A DNA stretch of 64,000 nt, taken from assembly GCA_032622095.1 (NCBI GenBank), contig CP136063.1:119556723-119620722 (forward strand). Reading direction: 5' to 3'. This DNA is from Siphonodentalium dalli. Its lineage: Eukaryota > Mollusca > Scaphopoda > Gadilida > Siphonodentaliidae. Both the position numbers and the translations under genes were made by a program. Shown piece by piece: positions 24,294-33,888 of the stretch (positions are counted from its first letter, which is position 1; the number at the start of each line of letters is the position of its first letter). The notes below the pieces were generated by a model, which saw only the letters and a program-made list of their open reading frames with translations, ran no database searches and had not been told where the DNA came from.

Positions 24294-25019
24294 TCTCCTA
24301 TATATTTTGAGACTTCCGTATATGTGTCCTTTATAGAGCCGAATACGGCTGGACCGATCGAGCTCAAACTTCCCATCTAAGGGTAAAATACCACGGGAAT
24401 AGTCGTCGCGGCGTTTTGGAGAAGCTCAGAGCATCCGTTCTCCACTCTCAGTCGCAAAAACGGCACTGCGGAGTTAATCGCGTTGATAGTTAAAGAGCGT
24501 TCCTATCCACAGTGTCGTCGATAAAGAGCGTCTATATACACGACGAGTATAAATAAGGCTCCATTGACAGTCTCGAGGCGAAATTTCGTACTTAATTTCG
24601 TACTTAGGGGTTCCAAGGAACGGGGGAGATTTTTATCGGGTCATTTGTTCCGCGCGAGGTGACATTGACCTTGAAACGGGTACCCACAAATGATATATGT
24701 GTGTGTCCTTTATAGACTCGAACCGATTGAGCTCATAGTTGCTACCTACGGGAAGTGTCATGGACGGGTTAAATTGTGACCCCGACCTGAAATTGACCTT
24801 GAAAATGATCAATTCAAGGTCAAATCTGGTCAAATTGAAAAACAAAAAATTAAATTAAAAAATTAACTCATTGAAAAACATAAAATTAAATTAATTTATT
24901 TTAAAAGCCAGTAAATTAAAAAGTCACAATTAACTCATTGAAAAACAAAAAATTAAATTAAAAAAATAAAAATTGTCATGTTTCTGACGATTGCCGGCAG
25001 TGGCGGGCTAACCTGCTGG
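24294..25019 (+). mobile_element. Non-autonomous Helitron (C module + A module), plus orientation
   Basis: It begins TCTCCTATATATTTTGAGAC at 24294. It continues through the C module (CGATCGAGCTCAAACTTCCC, CACGGGAATAGTCGTC, GGAGAAGCTCAGAGC in the opposite strand sense to the 61-63 kb copies) and then a decayed A module (GACCTTGAAAATGATCAATTC). It ends GCCGGCAGTGGCGGGCTAACC - CTGG (25016-25019) followed by T. CTGG satisfies the CTRR rule. The base before the 5' TC is T rather than A. An AAATTAAA-rich filler occupies about 24830-24975. No Rep/helicase. Confidence 0.55.
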
Positions 25020-25995
25020 TATTATATATAGTAAATAACACTTTACCTATGACAGAATTTGGAAATATTTTATACTTTCTTCCGAATAGAAATCTGACTT
25101 TGTGCGCACTTACAGGGTCTTTTGTTGAGAAATTTCCACCAACAAAACTGAATCCTGGTTGGTGAGTTCTCTGTCTAGAACGCTTTGTTGAGAAATCCAT
25201 ATATTACAGCACAAAACATGATTTAATTCTCATGTTTTTGAAGCGAGTGATCAAATTTTGAAATGACACAACCAGATATCACACAGCAGTATTTGGCAAT
25301 GACTGTATCCATTGTAAACATGCTGGTGGGAATTCATTGAGTAATCTGTTGATTAATCCTGATTGGGATTTGGACAATGATGGCCATGATAAAATATAAG
25401 CTGGCTTGCTGAGGGAATCTGACCTTGCACAATTACAGTAATAGTCAAATCAAGCTGTTTGCTTTCTAGTGAAGTTGAGCCACAACACATACCCTGGCTT
25501 TGAAAATTTTAAATTAAATACGATTTGTTACTATAAAATGTGGATTTCCCAACAAAGCGTTTCTCATGGAGTTCTCCTGAATCCTGATCGATGTACTTTC
25601 TTTTATGGAAATTAGCTGACTGTTTTGTCTGTACGTGTGCACAAAGCCAAGAGTGTGGTTGGTAAGGTTGTGCTATATATTTGTTAATCTGCTACCAGTA
25701 TAGTGTTGTTAACTACATATGATACATTGATTGTTGTTTTCTTTGAATTTTGTGACGTTGATGTCGAAAACAAATCGCGATGAAATGATTATGCCGAATA
25801 CCATCATCCATCATCATTATGTATATATTTGCTTCATATTCTATGCTTTCATTGTGTTTTCTTCCTTTCATACTTCCTACATGTCTGCACAAATTCGAAT
25901 AATTGATTCCAATTGTCAAGCCTTTTCTGAAAATATTCAGATCAAGCACCATACCTCTGTGGGTTGCCAAAATATATTCATATCAGTATATAACG
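25020..25995. other. Intergenic, no gene recognised
   Basis: AT-rich. TTGTTGAGAAAT(T/C)C is repeated around 25120-25200. No coding frame stands out. Confidence 0.45.
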
Positions 25996-26053
25996 TCTGC
26001 AGAGTCGAAGTCCAGTTCCTGCCCTATCCTGGCTTCGAACCACCGTCTGAGAA

Positions 26054-27200
26054 ATGACGTGTGTCCTGAATAGGTATAGGGCAGCGATTGGTATCTTCGA
26101 TTCAGCAAAAATAATGTCACATATCAAAACTGCAAATAACGGCAGTCTGAACTTCGGAGCTTTCAGTCTATTGAATCCTAGATTTATATTTATGTTTACT
26201 CTTTTCATATTAATGTTATCAGGAGATATTGAAATTAACCCTGGGCCTCCGCCATCGACAGGCAACAACACAATCTCCATTTTCCATTACAACGTGCGCA
26301 GCATCTGTAATAAAATCGGAAAGATTTCAGACCTAGTAAACGAGTATGATGTTTTATGTTTTACAGAAACCCACCTCGATCCGTCATACCCATCAAACCA
26401 GCTAGAAATCCCTGGATATAGTTCTCCCATCCGTAAAGACCGTGACTCAAATGGAGGTGGCATTTGCGTAATGTTTGCTGATCATCTCATTTTCAATCGG
26501 AAACCCGAACTAGAATTCGATTCATCGTGTTTATGGTTTGAAATTCACTCTAGAAAAACCCGCATTATGCTCGGTGTATCCTATAGATCTGACCAGTTCT
26601 GTTCCATAAATTATTGGGAACTACTTGATACTTTATACCTCGGAGTTTCAGACCATTTAGGTGTTTACGCAACCATATCTTTCGATAATACCATGGCACC
26701 ATCATTCGAAAGAAAGGTGTGGAATTATAGAAAGGCTAACTTTTCACATGCAAATAGCTTACTCGAATCAGTAGACTGGGATGCCATCATAAATCACACA
26801 ACATATGTAAATAAAGCAGTCGATAACTTCCATACGGAATTGTTGTCTATAATGGAGAAAACAATCCCACAAGCAACTGTAACAGTAAGAACATCTGACA
26901 AAATTTGGTTTAATTCAGACATTCGACGCGCGATAAAAAAAAAAAACGTGACAGAGTGAGAAAAAAGGCTCTAAAACAAACCGATATTATGGAAAAATTA
27001 CAATAATATCCGAAATAAAATTAACAACATGAAAAAACGAGCGAAAATCAAATTCGACGAAAATTTGGAAGAGCGAATAAGAGAATCCTCAAACCGAGAG
27101 ACTTCTGGAGACTAAACTACCTCCTGAATAAGAAAATATCTAAGAATATCCCCCCACTGTATAGCCCCAGAGGCAGTATAACAGCAAACGGCCACACATA
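26054..27200 (+). pseudogene. LINE-3 ORF part 1: leader, 2A motif, damaged endonuclease
   Basis: The ATG at 26054 has an upstream in-frame stop. A leader of about 56 residues ends in a hydrophobic stretch (FIFMFTLFILML) running into GDIEINPGP (residues 57-65), a canonical 2A ribosome-skipping motif. The endonuclease follows: HYNVRSI, FTETHLD and SDHLG are present, but relative to LINE-4 about 70 residues are missing in frame between YWELLDT and LYLGVSDH. The lost part includes the GDFN catalytic block. The frame breaks at an A-run (26936-26946); downstream, LLNKKISKNIPPLYSP is recognisable up to about 27170. Non-functional. Confidence 0.75.
26222..26248 (+). other. 2A ribosome-skipping motif (GDIEINPGP)
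   Basis: It matches the 2A consensus D(V/I)ExNPGP, with the preceding LxxSG context also typical. Skipping would occur between Gly64 and Pro65, releasing the leader from the endonuclease-RT polyprotein. Such motifs are documented near the N-terminus of APE-type non-LTR retrotransposons. Confidence 0.8.
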
Positions 27201-27204
27201 TGCA

Positions 27205-27263
27205 ACAAGAAAACCATAGTCAGAAATGGTAATGCCACCAAGATCATATTATTAGCCATAAAT
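27205..27263. repeat. 59-bp dispersed repeat, copy 1
   Basis: Begins ACAAGAAAACCATAGTCAGA and ends TTATTAGCCATAAAT. It is near-identical (one C/T difference seen) to 34219-34277, and both copies continue into AT-rich ATAAT sequence. Confidence 0.75.
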
Positions 27264-27393
27264 AGAAATTATAATAATATGATATAAACTAGCTTTCAAA
27301 TCCCATGTGGGAAATTTGGATACTTCCATGTATCAAGTTTTCCCCGTTTCTCGTGTTATACATTACATTCTTCAAGCTGTCTTTCTTATTACA

Positions 27394-27945
27394 CTAGCTG
27401 GTGGGCCCGACTTCGTCCGGGCTGTTTCCCATCTGATTTCCGACGAAAGGCGCGATTTGACCTTGAATTGACTATTTCGAAGGTCACGATTTGACCCGTC
27501 CAAAACACTCCCCGGAGAAAATTTCCCATAGGTATCAAATTTCGTCGAAATCAGTCCGTTTTACCCGATTTGACCTTGAATTGACCATTTCGAAGGTCAA
27601 GGTCAGGTCGGGGCACGATTTGACCCGTCCAAAACACCCCCTGACAAAAGTACCCATAGGTATCAAATTTCGTCTAAATCAATCCGTCTTACCTGATTTG
27701 ACCTTTGATTGGCCATATTGAAGGTCAAGGTCACGCTGGGGTCACGATTTGACCCGTCCAAAACACTCCCAGGATAAAAGTAGCCATATGTATATCAAAT
27801 TTCGTCGAAATCCGTCCGTTTTACCCAATTTGACCTTGTCAATTGTCAAGGTGAAGTCGGGGTCACGATTTGACCCGTCCAAAACACTCCCCGGACACAA
27901 GCACCTCTAAGTGTCAAATTTCGTTGAAATCCATCTTTGATTACC
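27394..27945 (-). mobile_element. 5'-truncated Helitron, type A with ~125-bp tandem core
   Basis: The 3' terminus on the minus strand is intact: CTAG (27394-27397), host A at 27393, and the CCCGACTTCGTCCGGG hairpin. The body is four diverged units of about 120-130 bp containing GATTTGACCCGTCC, ATCAAATTTCGTCGAAATC and TTTTACCCGATTTGACC. No TCTATTATATA-type 5' end is found. A 9-bp-stem hairpin (27941-27949 / 27970-27978) marks the point where similarity stops. Confidence 0.65.
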
Positions 27946-29590
27946 ACACGATCGCATGCTTTCCAAAGGGTGTGGTAATATCAATATCAGCACATGTGCT
28001 AATCTGTGTCCGACTATTTTATTCAGCGGGGTAAGACTACAGCTTTTAAAGCGACCCATTTTTACTTTTACATCGACCTAATTACTAGCCTAGTAACCAG
28101 GCCAGAAAGGACAGAATCTCTTGAGATATGCATTGACTGAAGCGCGTGATGAAATTGCAAAGGAAAGTAATGGCGGCGATTCCAAATGTGAAAGCGAAGA
28201 GAACCCAACACATGACTCTGCTGTGGGGTATGTAATGACTGAGACGCGTGTTGAATTTCAAAGGAAAATAATGTACGTGACCCTATCGGTACGATTGAGT
28301 CAGTTACGACACTACCTAATTACCCATAATGCTATCCCCCATTGGACAAGAACATATTGCACCTGTGGCAATTACATATAAAATTATGTCTCAGCCACAA
28401 ATAATGATAATCCTATTTATTCGATCAACGTATTCAGAAACACACATGTATAGTACAACCACCGGCCCCTGGCACAAATTGGTCATAATACTAAAAGTAC
28501 ATATATATAAGACACAGGGGTCAGGGATTTTTTTATTATATTATTTTTAGGGTCACATTCCCCATTTTAAAGAAATAATACCAAGCTTCGTGAAAATGGC
28601 TTCAAAATCACTATTTTTTCAAAATACCAAATGTGTTGACAGGACTGCCCCTTCCTTAAATATTATAATAGTCTTCAAACTAACATCCATAAAATAGAAT
28701 AAAGCATAACAAGTTTTAAAAATGTATTCCCAAATTTAAAAAAAAAGATATTTTTTTTTAAATCTGGCGATCTGCACGCCCGTCCGTTTGGCAAAAGTTA
28801 TAAACATTATTAGCGCCCTTAATCCCCGGGTTACGTGCATGCTATGACCCCCATGTACACATTTTCAGAGGGGTTCAGTCGTTTTGTCGCCTTTTGCATG
28901 ACAGACACACTAACTCAATTTATTTTTTATAATAGTAAAAGTTAATGCTAATATGTCACTCTACATTTGCACGCCTGACACCCCCGTCAACAACCCCGCC
29001 ATCGCCAGTGTACGCCCGTGGCATCGGCACAGAAACTGGCCAACATCCCGCGACTGGACGTCGCCTTGATATGAATCAAGCATAGTTCCCAGTTTTACTA
29101 TACGAGTAGGCTGCACTTTCAAGAATGGACAGTCCGTAGGTAAAATAAAGTCCATCCTGATTACGATACGGCAAACTAACTTCATTTTTATTATTCGATT
29201 AATACAATTCGTTATTCTTTTCAATATTACTATCAATAAAACACGAATTATGCATGCACGCAAGAAACAGGTCTGTTGTCTTGTGACAAACGCATGGCCA
29301 AATAGCCTACAGGTCTCTTTGAAAAGCCGACGAAATTTCTAACAGATGTACACATCGTTTATGAATTTCGTCTGCTTTTCAAAGCCAAAGGCGAAGCAGT
29401 TAACCAAACTCCAGACAGAGGTATCTCATCGTTTCGGAGCGATAGTGTAGAGGGCGCTTAATGGAGTTTGGCAGTTAACGCATTCTGTGATAAACACAAT
29501 CAATTAATTATCTTCATCCCGGCACTCTGAACCAACGGAGCATATCGGTACGATTGAGCCAGGGTACAAAACATAATTTTCCCACAATTC
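27946..29590. other. Non-coding insert within LINE-3
   Basis: No gene. A diverged direct repeat (ACTGAAGCGCGTGATGAAAT... about 28126 and 28230) and the border word TATCGGTACGATTGAG at 28284-28299 and 29543-29558 are present. 28740-28800 is A/T-homopolymer-rich. Confidence 0.45.
29317..29384. repeat. 22-bp-arm hairpin
   Basis: CTTTGAAAAGCCGACGAAAT (from 29317) pairs with the inverted segment at 29363-29384, 20 of 22 bases, with a 24-nt loop. A second inverted pair (GTTAACCAAACTCCA near 29400; TGGAGTTTGG near 29462) lies just downstream. Confidence 0.6.
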
Positions 29591-30695
29591 AACATCCCAG
29601 TGATACAGGCGAAATGAAAATCTGTAAAACAACTTACACCACATGTGGCGTAATAAATGGTGCTGAAAAAGCTGTAATACTAAATAAGAGCTTTATTGCA
29701 AATTCAACCATTAATGACTCCAAACATAGCATCACAATCTTTCCGAAGCGCTGCAAAAAAATAGTGCCAAATTTGGTTTTTACAGAAATCGACGTAGAAT
29801 CGGCTATCAAATCATTCAAGCTGAACAAAGCCCATGGACATGGCGGGATAAGTGTTAGAATGCTCCGCGATACAGCAAAATCTATTGCACGCCCACTGGT
29901 TCTCATTTTTAGAAAATCAATTAACACTTCGAAATTCCCTGCATCATGGAAGTTTGCAAACGTCATTCCTATTTACAAGAAAGATGATCCTGCTGATTCG
30001 AAAAACTATCGCCCAATTTCCCTTTTACCGTGCCTCGCTAAAATCTTCGAGAAAGTGGTTATTAAACGGATGAGCGAATTCGTTATTGAAAACAAACTCC
30101 TGTACTTTCATCAATCTGGTTTTCCCCCAGGTAACAACACAACATATCAGTTAGTTGATTTATATCATAACCTGTGCCAATCCCTTGATAAAGATCTATT
30201 TACATGTTCTATATTTTTCGATATCTCTAAAGTATTCGAAAGAGTTTGGCACAGGAGATTGATTAATAAGTTGAGCGCTTACGGTTTAGAAGGAAACACC
30301 TTATATTGGCTCGAAGACTAATTAAACAATAGAAAACAAAGAGTACTAGTTAATGATGCTTACTCCGAATATGAGGTCATCACTTCTGGTGTGCCACAGG
30401 GTTAAATCCTTGGACCCTTCCTGTTCCTTGTCTATATCAATGACTTAGCCGGCAACATAGAATCTGATACTCGAATGTATGCCGATGACACTTGCATTAA
30501 AAACAGCCATTATTACATCAAATTATTAGAAACCGCTATGAATAGTGATATTGAAAAAATATCGTCATGGTCCCGAAAAATGGTTACAAAAATGGTTGGA
30601 ATTTTCTTCTCATTAACATTAATGCCCCCGAAAACAAAAAAACCCAGATCTTAATTTCGCTGATGAAATAATAGCGTTTGTTGACACGCATAAAC
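29591..30695 (+). pseudogene. LINE-3 ORF part 2: reverse transcriptase
   Basis: The frame from 29554 encodes RT blocks collinear with LINE-4: AIKSFKLNKAHGHGGISVRM, FANVIPIYKKDDP, KNYRPISLLPC, LYFHQSGF, FFDISKVFERVWHR. It then breaks at stops (30319; TAA within the VPQG-I block near 30403), continuing in frame as FLFLVYINDLA and TRMYADDTC (about 30472-30498). Similarity ends near THKR at about 30695. The first ~70 bp (29591-29660) is not LINE sequence but a border shared with 31775-31857. Confidence 0.75.
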
Positions 30696-31857
30696 GGTGT
30701 GACTAAACACGGCCCGGACAAGCCGGGACCAGCCGGGACCAGCCCTGGCCAGCCCTGTGGAGTATATGGGTAATTTTAATGGCAATATATGTGCAGGGGT
30801 GTCATGGAAACCCACTCACGCACGGACAGGGTTCGCGATCATACAGAAGTGTCGCTATTAACCCTCAAAATGCCGGCATCGGCGAATATGTTCGCCGCGA
30901 ATGAAGCTAACAGCCCGGACCGCCCCTGTGCGTCTAGGAGTAATTTTGGTGGTCATATATAAGTGTGGGTGTCGTCGAAACCCACATACACACGGAGGGT
31001 TGTCACGGCCAAACAGAAGTACCGATATTAACCCCTAAACTTCCCAGATTCAGCCAGAATTACAAATGTGTGCCCCCAATACAAAAATTCACAACCCGGA
31101 CCCCCGTATCGCCCTCGTACAGCTAATAACTCCTTACATATATGTTGCGAAACTACCCTCGACTATATTCACGAAGAAATAAGGGCGAATCGCCCACGAA
31201 AGCCTGGAAATTAACCCCCAAAAATCCGCCATCGCCGAATATGTTTACCGATCACGAAGCTAACAGCCCGGACCAGCCCGGACCGCCCCTGTTGCGTCTA
31301 GGGGGCATTTTAGTGTCCATATCTGTGCGCGGGTGTCAATGAAACCCACATACGCACGGAGGGTGGTTACGGCAAAGCAGAAGTACCGATATTAACCCCT
31401 AAACTTGCCAGATTCAGCCAGAATTACAAAATTGTGCCCCCAATAAGAAGACTCGCAGCCCGGATCTCCGAAATGCCCTCGTACTTCTAATAACTCCTTA
31501 CATATATGTTGCGTAACTACCCTCGACTACACTCACGAAGAAACAAGGGCGAATCGACAACGAAAGCCGGGCAATTAACCCCCAAAATGCCGCCGTCGCC
31601 AAATAAGTTTACCACCAACGAAGCTAAAAGCCCGGACCGCCCCTGCGGCGTCTAGTGGTGATTTCAGTGGCCCTATCTGTGCACGGGTGTTATGGAAACC
31701 CACATACGCACCGTCGATGGTCACGGCCAAACAGAAGTGCCGATATTAACCCTAAACTTGCCAGATGCACCAGAATTACAATCTCCCACAATTCATTCGC
31801 CCAATCGACCACAGAAAATCAAAATCTCCAAAACAACTTACACCACCTTGTGGCGTA
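30696..31857. repeat. GC-rich insert with ~360-bp tandem repeats
   Basis: Three-plus diverged units start at AGCCCGGACCGCCCCTG (about 30912, 31275, 31630), with a partial unit from 30705. Each contains CATATACACACGGAGGGT/CGCACGGAGGGT, CCGATATTAACCCCTAAACT and AACTCCTTACATATATGTTG landmarks. The unit is markedly GC-richer than its surroundings. The insert starts GGTGTGAC and ends with a border that includes AACAACTTACACCAC and GTGGCGTAATAAA, which is also present before the RT at 29618-29655. Confidence 0.6.
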
Positions 31858-33070
31858 ATAAACTCGATCGACTATATACACATCGAAGCTGGGTGGATTG
31901 TCACTGGCATTACTCGCTCTGCATCAAATAACACATGCAGTTCGACAGGAAGTGGTGCCCTTCTCTCGATAGAAGGCGACAGATACAAAATCTGCAACTA
32001 GTTTTTAAAATATTAAACGAACAAGCGCCATCTTATCTAGCATCTACACTTCCCCTAGAGCAAACGAGGTGTCGGGTTACAACTTGAGGCGACCAGGCAA
32101 ATTGTATTCATACACAAAAAGTCTCTTTTTTTCCGTCCGCAACCACTGAGTGGAATAAACTTCCCAAAATAATCACTGACGTTGGCCAATTTTCTATTTT
32201 TAAATCTAATTTGCAACTATTGGACCCCTCACCTGCCCCTCCTCTGTACTTCTACACAGGACAACGAAAAAACAGCATCATACACTGTCGCATCCGAAAC
32301 AGATGTAGCGAACTCCGCTCTGATATGTTGAACAATTATATCTCCGATAGCCCTGCATGTGTGCTTCTGTGGAAATCCATTCGAAGATGCCTTTCATTTT
32401 TTCTTTAGTTGCCCCTTGTATCAGTCCGAGCGAGCCGTCCTCGCTGATAAATTGACTCGCGAAAGCGTTCATATTCTCAATATTAACGAAATTCTTTTCG
32501 GAATGCCATATATCTCGTCCCAAAATAATAAGAAACTTTTCGATATAATTCAGCAATATATTGTAGCAACAAAGCGTTTCGATAACTGAATTTAAAACAA
32601 AATACATTCACAAGGAAGGACTACAAATTGTCTAAGTATATCGGTAAATATAGGAACTACTCAGTTTAGTAATCTACTGGCTCCCCACTTATGGACATAT
32701 ACTCACCCACCAATCACCAATTCTCTATTACCTTGATCTACGGTATGTGCTGTCTTCCAGAGTATCTGACTAACACTTGACTAACATATATGTATGAACA
32801 AAATAACCCTTTGCACAAAACCCTGCTCCAACATTAGTTAAAACGAACACAAATCACACAAACCCCACCAAATGTTATAGCAACCAGCCATAACCCATAT
32901 GTCAATATGCTCTGGAAGGCACTACATCAATCACCATAAAATAACATGATCATGTATGTAAATATGTTCAGCTGTCATCTTGAAAACATTTTGTATCTAA
33001 ATCGACTGTATTGGGAGAGGAGCTTCATAAGTTGAAAAAACTTGTGCCCCAATCCCTTTTGTATTATTTG
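31858..33070 (+). pseudogene. LINE-3 ORF part 3 and 3' UTR
   Basis: The C-terminal LINE region resumes with IVTGITRSASNNT, then in changing frames EWNKLPKIITD, YFYTGQRKNSIIHCRIRNRC, a disrupted C-x-CG...F..CPLY zinc-like motif and QQYIVATKRFDN with a stop at 32587-32589. The 3' UTR extends to about 33070, ending around CTTGTGCCCCAATCCC and two TTGTATTATTT words, matching the LINE-4 3' end. Confidence 0.7.
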
Positions 33071-33225
33071 CAACTGTATTATTTGGGTGTGGTCAATGCA
33101 AAATGCAAAGACGCGTTTTGTAAACAGAGATAAAACATTGTAATGTTTGTGTTATAAGAGTGATAGATATGAACGATCGGCGGTAATATCGGACTATATT
33201 TCATCGGATACACATATCGGACAAG

Positions 33226-33888
33226 ATGGGTGAGAATAAAGTGTCTCTGAAACGGACAAATACGGTTAGTTTTACCAAACCTGATCGCGGCGGATATTTG
33301 GGTCACGACGATGTGATCAGGGCCATAGGCAGAGTTATCGATGTCGAAAATGTCACTGCGGTCCAAATAACTACACAAGAATGTTTCATTACTGTTGACA
33401 ATCAAGATCTCACAAATAAATTGATAAATACGGGGCTTCGTATAGGAAGGCAATTCATTCGGCATGTAGATGTGGAAAGCAAAGCGGTGCACGTAACCGT
33501 CAAAGATGCCCCCGTACAAATGAATGATGATTCATTGATTTCGCAGCTATCGACATATGGAAAGGTCGTAGAAGGAACGTTAAGGCGAGGCCTTTACACG
33601 GGATGGCAGATACAAATTGGATCCAGATATGTGCAGCTATCAGATTGTGGCGAAATTCCAAATCGGATCACTGTGGACGGATGTGTTTTAAGGGTGTACT
33701 CCGACAAGACTAAACAGCCATGTAAACAGTGTAGTGACACATTTTTCCTGGAACTGCATGCCCTAACGGTAAGCTGTCATGCTCGAAGTGTTACCACTGG
33801 GGGAAAACTGTTTCACCGGGATCGATTCTATCGCCCGTTTGTTCCGTCTCTATCGGCGTTGAGATCCGACTCCATTTTGACTTTATAA
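33226..33888 (+). pseudogene. LINE/retroelement ORF1-like (gag) protein with zinc knuckles, frameshifted
   Basis: A 220-codon frame. The N-terminal ~160 residues (ENVTAVQITTQECFITV..., VHVTVKDAPVQMNDDSLISQL, TGWQIQIGSRYVQLSD, VRVYS-like LRVYSDK) resemble the RNA-binding ORF1 protein of non-LTR elements. Next comes CKQC at about residue 164, where a first CCHC knuckle is expected. At that point (about 33735) the frame shifts: the alternative frame reads CPNGKLSCSKCYHWGKTVS, a second knuckle with its His and last Cys changed. The tail in the annotated frame is therefore probably nonsense. It lies 150 bp past the LINE-3 end, so it may be an independent insertion. Confidence 0.5.

Larger units (their letters stand above)
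25996..33070 (+). mobile_element. LINE-3: decayed 2A-type LINE, twice interrupted
   Basis: Pieces of one element family, in order and on one strand: 5' end and endonuclease 25996-27200, RT 29660-30695, C-terminus and 3' UTR 31858-33070. Homology to the nested LINE-4 (43070-46985, minus) covers the start region, ORF and 3' UTR. The shared 3' terminal words are GCTTCATAAGTTG and TTGTGCCCCAATCCCTTTTG. Insertions fill 27201-29660 and 30696-31857; the second replaces about 80 codons. Whether this is one ancestral insertion or juxtaposed fragments is inferred from collinearity. Confidence 0.7.

Noticed and set aside
33079-33519. 146-codon minus-strand frame
   Set aside because: Antisense shadow of the ORF1-like frame, which has the recognisable motifs.
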